Below are positions 1-8,826 of a DNA stretch of 64,000 nucleotides, piece after piece. The DNA comes from UBA12191 sp009937185 (GTDB taxonomy: Bacteria > Planctomycetota > UBA8108 > UBA1146). Below the pieces are notes generated by a model that saw only the letters and a list, made by a program, of their open reading frames with translations, ran no database searches and was not told the origin of the DNA. Position 1 is the stretch's first letter; each line of letters opens with the position of its first letter. The translations under genes were made by a program, and so were the position numbers. The DNA is taken from NCBI GenBank assembly GCA_938075155.1, contig CALJGL010000011.1:173400-237399 (forward strand), read 5' to 3'.

Positions 1-2137
1 ATCCTTCGGCAAGAGGTCCATCCAGTCTTCCCGAGCCCTCTTCTTCGGAACGCCCGAGGTCCTTCCCTGGCCCGAGATACCGGCCCAGGCGCTCCCTGAG
101 CCCCCCGAAATCCGCTGAGGTCCCTTGGCTGAGTTGCGCCATAGCGACCTCTGACAAGGCTTTAAACGCCTCTAGATCGCGTAGAGGACGTGCCAGAAGG
201 AATTTCCCCTGTCCACTCTGTCGGACTCCCTGAACCTCTCCGCCCCCCCGTAGTTCCAGATCTCGCTCAGCAATCCGGAATCCATCATCTTCTTCGATAA
301 AGGCCAGAAGTCGCTCTTCCGTCTCAGGCTTAGGGTCTTCGACGGTAAAGAAACACCATGAGGCGCGGTCACCTCGTCCCACTCGTCCACGAAGTTGATG
401 TAACTGAGATAATCCAAATCGATCGGCATTCTCGATCCAGAGGACCGACAGCTCTGGGACATCCAGCCCGACCTCAACGATGCTTGTAGCGACCAGAACT
501 GGAGACACTCCCTGACGAAATTGATCCATGTTCACAGATCTGTCCTCAGCAGGAAGACGACCGTGAAGTTGAACGATTCCAAAAGATCCTAATTTTGTTT
601 CCTGCAACTTTGAGACGAGTTGCTCGACCCCAAGCGGATCATCGCCATCACCATCTTCGATGCGAGGAACGACAAACAGAACCCGATGTCCTGATTCGAT
701 TTCCTTGCACAAAAAATCAACGGCTTGTGAAAACTTGTCGAACGGAACCTGCCTCGTGCTCACAGGCTTCCGACCAGGTGGCTTTTCATCGACTCGACTG
801 AGATCAAATTCACCTCGCAAAGCTAAAGCCAAACTGCGAGGTATTGGAGTTGCCGAGAGATGTAAACGATGAACATCTTTTCCTTTGGCGGCTAATTTCT
901 GTCGTTGTTGAACACCAAATTTTTGTTCTTCATCTACGATAACGAGACCCAAGTCCTTAAACTCCACAGAGGACGATATCAAAGCATGAGTACCCACGAC
1001 GATATTCACTTCACCATCGGTAAGACCTGCTTTTTCCGTTGCGGAGGTCCCCGAAACAACACGAGCGATTTTTAATCGAGATCCCTGGAGTAAACTCTCC
1101 AAGGTTTGCAAATGTTGATCCGCTAAAGTCGTGGTTGGCGCCAATAGAGCCGCCTGCCTTCCATGAGCAACGGTCGCGAGCAGGGCCCAAATGGCCACTG
1201 CCGTTTTCCCGCTACCCACGTCTCCTTGCACCAATCGTGCCATCGGGAAACCTGCCGCTAGGTCTTGCCGGATCTCATCGACGACCCTCAACTGAGCATT
1301 CGTAAAGGTAAATGGAAACCGAGACATGATCCGTTTCTCAAGATCTTCTCCGACCTCCATCGGCTCAACTGAGCGACTTTGCCGAGCCTTGCGAGCCTTC
1401 GCTTGTCCCTCAGCATGGAGATACATTTCCAAGCGGGCTAATTGGTGTCGACAAGTTTCAATCTCTGCCGAACTCTTTGGACAATGAAGCCCCATATAGA
1501 GTCCATGGACTTCACGCTCGGAGGTCAGTATCTCAGAGAGAGTCACCGACAATTGAAGATCCATCTGCAAAACTTGATCGATACAACGACGCAAGAGATC
1601 CTGGGAGACACCTGCCGTCGCCTTGTACACTGAGACTAACTGACCATGCCCAGGAGGACGGGGATCTCTTTCTTCGGCAGCGAAAACGGTCGGATGCCCC
1701 ATCGTCGGCCGTCGAAAGAATCGGACTCCAGAGGTGACCCACCCTCGAAAGCCTTTACGAAGCGGAGGTCGAAATCTCTTGGGCATAAACCACTGAAGTG
1801 TGATTTCTGTCCCCATGTCGTCTTCACAAAGGAAGACACATTCCCAGCGTCCCTGCCCCGCTGGAATCCAAACAGGATCTTCTGGAACGACACCAAACAA
1901 ACTCCTTCGATCTCCTTCCGGAACATCTCGGAGAGCCCCCCGTAATTCCAAGTCTTCATATCGAACAGGAATATGATGGAGAAGGTCACCGAGATTATTA
2001 ATTCCCAGTTTTTCGAGATGGCGAGAGATCACCGGGCCTACTCCCTTGAGAGTCGTGACCCGTTGAAGTAGTGGATCATTTCCCGCGGGTTGAGGAGCGG
2101 CTCCTGAATCAGAGGATTTCGGGGACCGATTCTGCAC
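1..2137 (-). CDS. recG: ATP-dependent DNA helicase RecG (C-terminal end cut by window edge)
   Basis: RecG remodels stalled replication forks and Holliday junctions. About 712 codons are read without a stop from a GTG at 2137 to the window edge, so only the C-terminus is missing. The N-terminal part carries the wedge/HhH-like segment (LKGVGPVISRHLEKLG, residues about 26-41) and the OB-fold region. Helicase motif I is GDVGSGKT near residue 304. Motif II is DEEQKFGV near residue 398, more Mfd-like than the DEQHRFGV of classical RecG. Further on, SATPIPR, VATSIVEVGLDVP and LHQLRGRVGRGD are seen. The GTG start is chosen because GGAGG lies at 2145-2149, 7 nt upstream. It follows dnaA by 40 bp and is probably co-transcribed with it. 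Identification is firm; Mfd is excluded by the N-terminus and the short length. Confidence 0.95.
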   Translation of the reverse strand, partial: MQNRSPKSSDSGAAPQPAGNDPLLQRVTTLKGVGPVISRHLEKLGINNLGDLLHHIPVRYEDLELRGALRDVPEGDRRSLFGVVPEDPVWIPAGQGRWECVFLCEDDMGTEITLQWFMPKRFRPPLRKGFRGWVTSGVRFFRRPTMGHPTVFAAEERDPRPPGHGQLVSVYKATAGVSQDLLRRCIDQVLQMDLQLSVTLSEILTSEREVHGLYMGLHCPKSSAEIETCRHQLARLEMYLHAEGQAKARKARQSRSVEPMEVGEDLEKRIMSRFPFTFTNAQLRVVDEIRQDLAAGFPMARLVQGDVGSGKTAVAIWALLATVAHGRQAALLAPTTTLADQHLQTLESLLQGSRLKIARVVSGTSATEKAGLTDGEVNIVVGTHALISSSVEFKDLGLVIVDEEQKFGVQQRQKLAAKGKDVHRLHLSATPIPRSLALALRGEFDLSRVDEKPPGRKPVSTRQVPFDKFSQAVDFLCKEIESGHRVLFVVPRIEDGDGDDPLGVEQLVSKLQETKLGSFGIVQLHGRLPAEDRSVNMDQFRQGVSPVLVATSIVEVGLDVPELSVLWIENADRFGLSQLHQLRGRVGRGDRASWCFFTVEDPKPETEERLLAFIEEDDGFRIAERDLELRGGGEVQGVRQSGQGKFLLARPLRDLEAFKALSEVAMAQLSQGTSADFGGLRERLGRYLGPGKDLGRSEEEGSGRLDGPLAEG

Positions 2138-2144
2138 AGTACTG

Positions 2145-2149
2145 CCTCC
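2145..2149 (-). promoter_or_regulatory. Shine-Dalgarno GGAGG deciding the GTG start of recG
   Basis: A perfect GGAGG on the minus strand sits 7 nt before GTG 2137. No in-frame ATG lies near, and the RecG homology begins about 25 codons later, so this site fixes the start. Confidence 0.7.
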
Positions 2150-2177
2150 AGAGGAACCCGGACTGAATAGAACGTAC

Positions 2178-3779
2178 TCAGCCTCTGAGTTCCCGGATCA
2201 ATCTATTCACCTCTTCACGGAGGTGTTCGTCTTCGTTGATTTTCTCACGGATCTTTCGATGTGCGCTACTCGCAGTCGCGTGAGAACGACCTCCGAGTGC
2301 CGCTCCTATCTCTAAGTTTGATCGATTCGTCAAAATTTTCGCCAGATAGATGGCTACGTTTCTCGCCATAGAAGTATTCCGAGTACGAGATCGAGATTGA
2401 ATCTCTTCCGGCGGAATTGACCAACGTCGAGCGACAGACTCCACGATCACATCCATCGTGATGACTCTCTGCCCAGATCGCACCATCGGCTCGAGACATC
2501 TTTGAGCAAGCCCAAGATCGATCACTTCACCTGTGAGATCCGATTGCGCCTCCAAGCGAGTAAAGGCCCCCAGCAATTCACGGACACTGGTTCGAATGTT
2601 ATCTGCGATAAAATGAAGTACTTCTCCGGGGACCTGAATGCCACTCCGAATCGACTGTCTCTCCAAAATAGACAAGCGTGTCTCTAGATCTGGAGGATCG
2701 AGACGTACGACAAGCCCAGCAGAGAATCTATTCTTTAAATGCTGGTGAAGAAACTGACACCGACGGGGCGGAACGTCGCAAGCCAATAAGACTTGGCCAC
2801 CCGATTGATTAATGACGTCAATCGTCTCAAGTAATTCTTCTTGACTGTTTTTCTTACCCGCAATCATTTGAACATCGTCGATTACCAAAACTTTAAGACT
2901 GCGGAAATCTTCACGAAATTGGGGAATCTTTTTTTGTTGAAGAGCTCTGACGAAGAGTTGTACAAACTTCTCACATTGTACGTAACGAATCCGTCGTTCT
3001 CCCTGAATGAAAAATTGGCGAGTTAACGCCTGCAGCAAATGAGTCTTGCCTAATCCACTCCCACCATGAAGGAAAAGCGGATTAAAAGAATTCCCGGGAG
3101 ATCTCAGAACATCTTTGACCGCGGAGTAGGCCACCTGATTCGACTTTCCTACAACAAATCGATCGAGAGTTAAATCTCTACGAATCCCTGCAGGTATAGG
3201 AGAGGCCGATATAGCCGGAGCAACCGCCATCGCTGGGCGACGTTTTTCAGATCCGTTGTTCGTTGAAAAGCGAGGCTTTGATTCAGAAGTAGAATCGGGC
3301 TTTAAAATCAAGGAAACGTCAGTTTTGGATTCCTCATTCAAAGAAGCTTCTGCAGAAGTTCCAATAGCATTTCCGGATCCTGAAGTATTGTCGGACTCCG
3401 AGACCGTAATCTTCCAGCGAACAGGACCCAAACCTTGCTTACGAACGATGCGATTCAAGGAGTCGCCATATGATTTTTGTAGATAATCTCTCACAAAAGC
3501 GGACGGAACCGAAAGCAGAACGAGCTCCTCGTTTGCTTGCTCCACCTTTATCTTCTGAAACCATCTTTGACGAATCCTGGGGCTAACTTCTCCTTCGAGT
3601 TGATCCAATACAGATGAAAAGATCTCCTCAGCAGTGGAATGCGCAGATCGGATTTCAGGGCGAACTTCGGAGGTCACGGAATTCTTAGCACCGGCGCTAA
3701 CACGCTGGCGAGATTCCGATTCTTCGTTTTTTTCGCTCCCAATGTATCCCGAGATCAATGGATCCCTCTGCTTCCCCAT
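2178..3779 (-). CDS. dnaA: Chromosomal replication initiator DnaA
   Basis: DnaA is the AAA+ initiator that binds oriC and opens the duplex. From the ATG at 3779 it has 533 residues. An in-frame GTG at 3929 would give 583, but neither start has a good ribosome site. Domain I (self- and helicase-interaction) starts about 50 residues after the chosen ATG (EEIFSSVLDQLEGEVSPRI). It is followed by a long Ser-rich linker, a AAA+ domain with GGSGLGKT (Walker A) and VLVIDDVQ (Walker B), and a C-terminal helix-turn-helix domain. The C-terminal signature reads GGRSHATASSAHRKI where E. coli has GGRDHTTVLHACRKI, so several base-reading residues differ while R399-, R407- and H434-equivalents remain. The protein is longer than the usual 440-480 residues because of its N-terminal tail and linker. 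recG follows directly. Confidence 0.93.
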   Translation of the reverse strand: MGKQRDPLISGYIGSEKNEESESRQRVSAGAKNSVTSEVRPEIRSAHSTAEEIFSSVLDQLEGEVSPRIRQRWFQKIKVEQANEELVLLSVPSAFVRDYLQKSYGDSLNRIVRKQGLGPVRWKITVSESDNTSGSGNAIGTSAEASLNEESKTDVSLILKPDSTSESKPRFSTNNGSEKRRPAMAVAPAISASPIPAGIRRDLTLDRFVVGKSNQVAYSAVKDVLRSPGNSFNPLFLHGGSGLGKTHLLQALTRQFFIQGERRIRYVQCEKFVQLFVRALQQKKIPQFREDFRSLKVLVIDDVQMIAGKKNSQEELLETIDVINQSGGQVLLACDVPPRRCQFLHQHLKNRFSAGLVVRLDPPDLETRLSILERQSIRSGIQVPGEVLHFIADNIRTSVRELLGAFTRLEAQSDLTGEVIDLGLAQRCLEPMVRSGQRVITMDVIVESVARRWSIPPEEIQSRSRTRNTSMARNVAIYLAKILTNRSNLEIGAALGGRSHATASSAHRKIREKINEDEHLREEVNRLIRELRG

Positions 3780-4397
3780 GTCCGAAACCAGTTCCACCCC
3801 TGCACCGCAGAGATGATTCGAATCGTTGCCGAAGCGATTCGCTAAGACACCATCCTGATCGAGGAGATCAGAACACAGTGCTTGCTGGATGAAGAGGGAA
3901 AGGTCAGCGAAAACAACTTCTGTAATCACCCCTGCATTGCTGCGAAGGAAGTGATCAAAGTTACCATCTTCGGTATCAGGAAATATCCCAGAAGCTCCAC
4001 CGAAAACTGCACCTTCACAGTCTTACGATGACTCTCTCGTGTTGGCTCACCATGCACATCGCATATGATCTTTGAGTTCGATTCACCCCCCCGGGCAAAC
4101 CTAAGAAGATCGTCCAACAGGACACATTCCCCACAAGGAACCTTACCTTATGAAATCCAGTCAGTCGGGGGAGATCAAATCGATACTCTTGTCATTCCAT
4201 TAACCCTCAAAAACCCTCAAAAACCATTTAGCACAGAAAAATGAATCCGAAATGGATCAATTTTCTCAGTCCGGTTTTCAAGAGGAGGGATCAAGAGTTG
4301 ATCGCGACTCACCCTGACAGGCAAGGGGCGAAGTTAGCAAAGTGAGGAGGCTCTGGCAAGGGTCGCCTCCCGAACTTTTTCTCAAAGGGGCCTACGG
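3780..4397. other. dnaA upstream region; origin candidate without clear DnaA boxes
   Basis: This stretch separates dnaA from the gene at 4398-5237. The origin often lies beside dnaA, but no match to TTATCCACA was found by eye on either strand. The closest is TTCCCCACA near 4125. The region holds a 10-bp direct repeat (4202-4225) and a weak GGAGGC/GCCTCC hairpin near 4345-4370 followed by a T-run on the plus strand. Small open frames here (for example 63 codons at 3926-4117) resemble no family. Part of the stretch may belong to the dnaA N-terminus if the GTG at 3929 is used. Confidence 0.3.
4202..4225. repeat. 10-bp tandem repeat (AACCCTCAAA, 2.4 copies) upstream of dnaA
   Basis: The unit AACCCTCAAA occurs twice head to tail plus a partial third copy. 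It lies in an A-rich patch about 420 bp upstream of the dnaA start. It could be an iteron-like origin element or a slippage product. Confidence 0.6.
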
Positions 4398-5237
4398 TTA
4401 TCGGCCAGCCTTTTTTAACTTTTCTATATTTTTTTCATGCTCAATACGCAGTTTTTCCTGCTGTTGATACCACTGGCTCCATACTCGGTGATGACGCTTT
4501 CTCATCTCGTGCTGATCTTCCGCTGACCAGGGAAAACTCTGGGGAATTCCGCTGATATTTCCTGCGAGCTGAGCAGAAAATTTTCTGACCCAGAGATCCT
4601 TCGATGTTAATCCTGAAAGAGCCACTTCCATCGATTCATATCGTGGGAATTTGTTGAGTATTCTAAGTGCACAAATACGTGCTCTGACAAATTCGGAACG
4701 AGCCACAGGGAGAACATACGGAATCACCGATTCTCCCTTTCTGATGAGGTGGGTTTCGGCGCGAGTTCTATAATTGACTCTTTGCCTTTGTAAATCTTCT
4801 ATCCAACTCTCGACGTCCAGTAAGTCTTTTCCACTGAGAGGATTCAAAAGCTCCTCTTTGAATGCTTCTGTATTTCCTAAAGATTTTTTTTTCTCTTGAG
4901 CCCCCCCCACAGACTTGTCAGAGACGGGAAAGGGCACGGGCTTAAGAATCGGCTTAGTTTTCTTGCGCTTGGGGAATACTCGATCACCCGTTCGGCTGTT
5001 TTGCTCTACTTTAATGACTTCGGATTTTTTCCAACGAACCGTGCCATATGTGCCCACCTTGAGAATGACCTCCTGATCATCATTTTTGACGATCGTGCCA
5101 TCGATACGAGATCCATTTTGCAATTCAACAGTGTCACCTCGAACTGAGCTACAAAATCCAAAGCTCAGCACGAACACCAATGAGCACAGTGACAAACTTT
5201 GCAACGTCATCATGGGGAAAGAGAACAAACGTCCCAT
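4398..5237 (-). CDS. Secreted protein with Sm-like N-terminal segment and HEAT-like helices
   Basis: The start is placed at ATG 5237, which has GGAAG 6 nt upstream and begins 14 nt after the preceding gene's stop. An earlier TTG at 5273 would overlap that gene. Residues about 10-34 form a signal peptide with likely cleavage after SVRG. Next comes a small beta segment (DTVELQNGSRIDGTIVKNDD ... RWKKSEVIKVE) of the Sm-like type also seen in the DUF1570 proteins of this window. The C-terminal half is helical with HEAT-like pairs (VARSEFVRARICALRIL, GLTSKDLWVRKFSAQL) and ends in a charged helix. It is the last gene of the tatC-cinA-mnmD run. No enzyme motif is visible, and the function is unknown. 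Confidence 0.75.
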   Translation of the reverse strand: MGRLFSFPMMTLQSLSLCSLVFVLSFGFCSSVRGDTVELQNGSRIDGTIVKNDDQEVILKVGTYGTVRWKKSEVIKVEQNSRTGDRVFPKRKKTKPILKPVPFPVSDKSVGGAQEKKKSLGNTEAFKEELLNPLSGKDLLDVESWIEDLQRQRVNYRTRAETHLIRKGESVIPYVLPVARSEFVRARICALRILNKFPRYESMEVALSGLTSKDLWVRKFSAQLAGNISGIPQSFPWSAEDQHEMRKRHHRVWSQWYQQQEKLRIEHEKNIEKLKKAGR

Positions 5238-5250
5238 GGGGTACTTCCGA

Positions 5251-5985
5251 TCATTCGGTGAGACGTTTCTCAAGAGAGCGTCTCTGCTTGGGGTCCAATG
5301 CTGGCAGCGGCGGATCTACACTCCCTTTTGATGCAAGGGTACCTGAAGATTTCCGGCCGACTCTCGGTCCTAGACCGATCTCCCATCCGGCTCTCATCAG
5401 AGACATACGAACAGAAGCGGCAACACTGTATGTTGAAAGTATACCACCCTTCGAAGAAACCTCCCAAAGAGCCCCTAGGAAGGAGGCTTGCCATGGTTCA
5501 GGGTTCTTTTTGGGAGAAAATGGATCGAGGAATATTGCGTCGAATTCTCCCGGTAACAGGGGGACTTGCTCCAAAGCATCACCTTGAATCAACTCCATTT
5601 TTAATCCTGTATTGGAGACCTCTCCCTCGACGACAAGTTGCTCCAGCAGTGTGGAAGTTTCTTTTCCAGGCAAAGAAGCGAAATGAGGTCGAAGATCCGA
5701 GAGACTCAGGAGTTCTTTTTCAAGGCTTACGACCTCGATCGAAACTTTTGGGGCTCTCGATTGTAACTCATGGAGTGCAATCCCCAAATTAACACCGAGC
5801 CCAAAGCCGACGTCCAGGAAACGAATGGCACCTTTCTGAAGGGCTACTTCAATCAGACGACAGGGTTCGACAAACCGTTTGAGCGCTTCTTTGTGAGCCC
5901 CACACATAGAGTGATAGTGCTCTTCATACTCAGGATGAAAACGGGTCACTGAACCATCTTCTGTTAGGACGGGTTTGGAAGCCAA
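5251..5985 (-). CDS. MnmD/MnmC-type SAM-dependent methyltransferase (COG4121-like)
   Basis: Members of this family methylate 5-aminomethyl(-2-thio)uridine at the tRNA wobble position. A SAM-binding glycine motif (FLDVGFGLG) lies near residues 56-64. The family hallmark LDPFSPKKNPEPW follows at about two-thirds of the length (the usual form is LDGFSPxKNPxMW). The oxidase half of E. coli MnmC is absent, as in stand-alone MnmD enzymes. The start is a TTG at 5985, supported by AGGAG at 5994-5998; a longer frame to 6126 would overlap cinA by over 160 bp. With this start it overlaps the end of cinA by about 22 bp, suggesting translational coupling. The exact RNA substrate is inferred from the family. 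Confidence 0.8.
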   Translation of the reverse strand: MASKPVLTEDGSVTRFHPEYEEHYHSMCGAHKEALKRFVEPCRLIEVALQKGAIRFLDVGFGLGVNLGIALHELQSRAPKVSIEVVSLEKELLSLSDLRPHFASLPGKETSTLLEQLVVEGEVSNTGLKMELIQGDALEQVPLLPGEFDAIFLDPFSPKKNPEPWQASFLGALWEVSSKGGILSTYSVAASVRMSLMRAGWEIGLGPRVGRKSSGTLASKGSVDPPLPALDPKQRRSLEKRLTE

Positions 5986-7199
5986 CCGGGTATCTCCTGT
6001 TTTCGCACCATGGAATGTAATGCTAATAATGCGAGGTTTGTGGTCAATCCCCGGATTCTTGTCCGGTCTCCGTTCAATTGATAACAATGTGAAGCGATGG
6101 AGTTTCGGGTGGCGAGTGCCACCCAAACAGTACCTACCGGTTTTTGGGAAGTTCCCCCATCCGGACCTGCGACGCCACTCACTGATACCGCTAGATCAGT
6201 TCCCGCCTTGATACGGGCGTTTTGTGCCATCTGCTCAACCACTTCCTTACTGACAGCTCCGTGGATCTCCATCAATCGAGGATCGACGTCGAGCTCTCGA
6301 GTTTTCGAAGGGTTCGAGTAACACACCCAACCACAGGGGAATACCCGACTCGACCCTGGAACATTTACCAGCCGACTACTGATCATGCCCCCTGTACAAG
6401 ACTCTGCTGTCGTCAGACTCAGTTTAGATCGGATCGCACTCTGGATCAGGTGCTCTTCTATGGACAATCCTCCAGTCCCAAGGAAATGTCCTTTGAACTC
6501 CTCTTTCACTTCTTGGGTGAGTGAAACCCCCACTGGAAGACGCACTTCAATCTGCCCCCAGTTTCGAACGCAAATATGATAGAGAACGTCAGCGGGAACA
6601 CGTTTTGCAATCCACTCATCCAGTTTGGACTCGGGCACAGCGACGAAATCCAAAATCTCCCCACTCTTCACGTCACCCTTGAGCGAAGCGACTTCAGGAA
6701 GAACAAAGTCTGCCAACATCCCCTTGAACTCATGCGGTACTCCGGGAAGAGCAATAACCTTGCGATCCGAAGAACCCTCAATAACAAATCCAGGAGCACT
6801 ACCTCTAGAATTTTCGAGGATACGAGCCCCCTCGGGGAAAAACGCCTGCCGTCTGTTGTTCTCTGCTGGCTCGATACCATGAGCCCGCATACGGTTTTTT
6901 ATGCCGTCCCAAACATGAGGAATCTCCAGCAGATTTAATCCAAACGCATTGGAGACCTCTTGGCGAGTTCGATCGTCTTCTGTAGGCCCCAGACCGCCCG
7001 AGATAATTATCCAATCAGCCTGACTCGATTTTTCTTTTAACGCCGCTGACAGTTCTCCAGGTGCATCACCAACACTCAGGTGCCATTTCACCTGCGCTGC
7101 GGTACCCAATAATTTTTCAGAAATGGTTTGGGAGTGGGCATCGAGAACTCGTCCTTCAAGTATCTCGTCGCCGACAGATATCACCCCTACTGTGATCAA
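5964..7199 (-). CDS. cinA: CinA-family nicotinamide-nucleotide amidohydrolase
   Basis: Two domains are visible in 411 residues. The N-terminal one is a MoCF/COG1058 domain (VGVISVGDEILEGRVLD, ISGGLGPTEDDRTR). The C-terminal one is the CinA/PncC domain (TAESCTGGMISSRLVNVPG, SGVAGPDGGTSQKPVGTVW). The family deamidates NMN in pyridine-nucleotide salvage and is linked to competence in some bacteria. The start is taken as TTG 7199 because GAGGAG lies 6 nt upstream, embedded in the end of tatC. The longer frame to 7286 would overlap tatC by 77 bp. The gene lies 10 nt after tatC and runs into the methyltransferase gene. Identification is firm; a link to competence is not shown here. Confidence 0.92.
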   Translation of the reverse strand: MITVGVISVGDEILEGRVLDAHSQTISEKLLGTAAQVKWHLSVGDAPGELSAALKEKSSQADWIIISGGLGPTEDDRTRQEVSNAFGLNLLEIPHVWDGIKNRMRAHGIEPAENNRRQAFFPEGARILENSRGSAPGFVIEGSSDRKVIALPGVPHEFKGMLADFVLPEVASLKGDVKSGEILDFVAVPESKLDEWIAKRVPADVLYHICVRNWGQIEVRLPVGVSLTQEVKEEFKGHFLGTGGLSIEEHLIQSAIRSKLSLTTAESCTGGMISSRLVNVPGSSRVFPCGWVCYSNPSKTRELDVDPRLMEIHGAVSKEVVEQMAQNARIKAGTDLAVSVSGVAGPDGGTSQKPVGTVWVALATRNSIASHCYQLNGDRTRIRGLTTNLALLALHSMVRKQEIPGWLPNPS

Positions 7200-7205
7200 T
7201 GGTTT

Positions 7206-7211
7206 CTCCTC
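7206..7211 (-). promoter_or_regulatory. Shine-Dalgarno GAGGAG for the TTG start of cinA
   Basis: A strong GAGGAG 6 nt before TTG 7199 overlaps the stop codon of tatC (7210-7212). This suggests that ribosomes finishing tatC re-initiate on cinA. Confidence 0.65.
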
Positions 7212-8535
7212 AGGATTTGAGATCTCTGCTGTCTGATTCAATGGATGATTTCCCCAGCGTGACGCAAGCAAGGATTCCAACTTCATAAAGTATGACGAGG
7301 GGCCCCGCCATGAGTAATTGTGTCACGACGTCGGGTGGAGTTAGAAATGCTCCCAAGATCATGGCAGATAAGATTGAGACTTTTCGATACTGACGAAACA
7401 TTTCGACACTCACTACGCCAGTTTTTGAAAGAAGTATCATCAAGAGAGGCAACTGAAAGATCAGTCCCATACCCAGAACGAGGGTAAAGACCAATCCCAT
7501 ATAATCTTTCAAAGTGAAACTGTTCGCGAGAAGCGAAGGGTCTCCATATCCCCCCAGAAATGAAAGTCCGACGGGGACTAAAATCCAGTATGCGAAATTG
7601 ACGCCGCCGGCCAAAAGTAGGAATGCCAATGGAATAAATGGCCTCACCGATTTGCGTTCACCTGGATACAAACCCGCAGCAATAAATTGCCATATCTCGG
7701 CAGTGATCCACGGAAGAGTGCATATGAGCCCCAGGAAGAGACCCAATTTAACGTAAGCAAAGAACGCTTCGGTATAGGAGAGCAACACCAAGGGCTTTCC
7801 TTTAACCCTCCACGTCACCCAATCATCTATCGTTCTCTCCAAAGCTTCAGTTTTACTCGCCACGCTTCGAAGATTTTCCTCAAGCGCTTTCTGCTCAGCC
7901 AACGTCAGTTCCGGCACGGCAACCGGATCAATGTTATTACTGCCTTGTCTCCAACTCAGCCAGCGCTCCCTCAGTAACAGTAAATCGTCACCGAGTCTAA
8001 TCAGAGTGGATTGGTTACCCCAAGGTGCTTGACCCGTCTCGCTCACTTCTTGGAGTATCTCACCACTCACAAGCAGACTTGATGGTGTTCTTTCAAGGAT
8101 GTCACCGGTTTTGAGAGTTCCATCCAGAATTTCAGCTCGCTCTTCTACGAGATCAGCGAAATCTGCTAATGGTCCCGTAGCGGGAGCTTGTTCCCGAAAG
8201 GCTTCCCAACGATCCCACCATTGACCCTTATTGATCGAGAGTTGAAGTATCCGCGAGGCTTGCTCGTCAACGAAAAGATCAGTGATGGATTGAATACCAA
8301 CAACTTCTTGCTCAATCCGTTGAACGACACGGGCGGATTCAATCTGAGTCATCGCCTTGCGGTGCGGAGCTGTGATGATCGTCATCAACTCCCCTTGATA
8401 AACAAGAGCGATGCCCGCAAAGACGATCAAGATCAAAAGAGATCTCAGCAGACGAGTCCTCAGTTCCTCGAGGTGATCCCCAAAGGACATCGTTTTCAAA
8501 TCGGGATCCGAATCCTTATTGTCACTGTCGGACAT
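7210..8535 (-). CDS. tatC: Sec-independent protein translocase TatC with large periplasmic insertion
   Basis: TatC is the six-helix receptor of the twin-arginine export pathway. The N-terminus has the family motif (MSFGDHLEELRTRLLRS) and the first membrane helix at about 28-47. Residues about 60-248 form a soluble, mostly helical, charged insertion in the first periplasmic loop. Normal TatC then resumes at LLSYTEAFFAYVKLGLFLG, with WQFIAAGLYPGERK and the remaining helices to residue 430. At 441 residues it is nearly twice the usual 240-260. The frame is continuous, so the extra segment is not an artefact of a broken reading frame. No tatA/tatB gene is adjacent. It heads the tatC-cinA-mnmD cluster. 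A weak AAGG precedes the ATG. Confidence 0.95.
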   Translation of the reverse strand: MSDSDNKDSDPDLKTMSFGDHLEELRTRLLRSLLILIVFAGIALVYQGELMTIITAPHRKAMTQIESARVVQRIEQEVVGIQSITDLFVDEQASRILQLSINKGQWWDRWEAFREQAPATGPLADFADLVEERAEILDGTLKTGDILERTPSSLLVSGEILQEVSETGQAPWGNQSTLIRLGDDLLLLRERWLSWRQGSNNIDPVAVPELTLAEQKALEENLRSVASKTEALERTIDDWVTWRVKGKPLVLLSYTEAFFAYVKLGLFLGLICTLPWITAEIWQFIAAGLYPGERKSVRPFIPLAFLLLAGGVNFAYWILVPVGLSFLGGYGDPSLLANSFTLKDYMGLVFTLVLGMGLIFQLPLLMILLSKTGVVSVEMFRQYRKVSILSAMILGAFLTPPDVVTQLLMAGPLVILYEVGILACVTLGKSSIESDSRDLKS

Positions 8536-8741
8536 TCGAGGTTCGCCTTTTCTTTTGAGATCTTCTGTTTTCCACGTTTTGACAAGATCATGATGACATG
8601 GAGAAACACTACCTTCAAATTCTTCGGAGGAGTCTTCCTGTTTGCTGACGAGAATCTAACGCTGATCCCCCTGAGAGCCTCAGTTTCCTTAAATCCTCAT
8701 AATTGTGATCGAAGAGCGCTCAAACCCCCCTAATGGACATG

Positions 8742-8777
8742 AAAAAAGGGGTGATCGCTTTTTGCGATCACCCCTTT
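8742..8777 (-). terminator. Rho-independent terminator of the coiled-coil/BRCT gene
   Basis: A perfect 14-bp stem (AAAGGGGTGATCGC / GCGATCACCCCTTT, 8745-8758 and 8764-8777) has a 5-nt loop. Read on the minus strand it continues directly into a run of six T. It lies 50 bp after the stop of the gene at 8827-10038 and upstream of tatC. Confidence 0.9.
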
Positions 8778-8826
8778 ACCTTTTTCTCCTCAGATATCCC
8801 TGATCTTATCGATCATGAAATACTGA

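Noticed and set aside
172..1989. Several unconnected short frames on both strands over the first 2 kb, suggesting broken genes.
   Set aside because: One continuous minus-strand frame from GTG 2137 to the window edge encodes RecG with all helicase motifs; the short frames are shadows of it.
3926..4117. 63-codon frame ending on a GTG of dnaA, a possible leader gene.
   Set aside because: No ribosome site, no family signal and no coding-like pattern; the overlap depends on a doubtful dnaA start.
4340..4375. GGAGGC/GCCTCC hairpin followed by T5 on the plus strand, a possible terminator.
   Set aside because: No plus-strand gene ends there, and on the minus strand the stem is not followed by a T-run.
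4118..4397. Possible oriC with DnaA boxes.
   Set aside because: No TTATCCACA-like cluster found on either strand; only a 10-bp repeat. Kept as an origin candidate at low confidence, not as a called origin.
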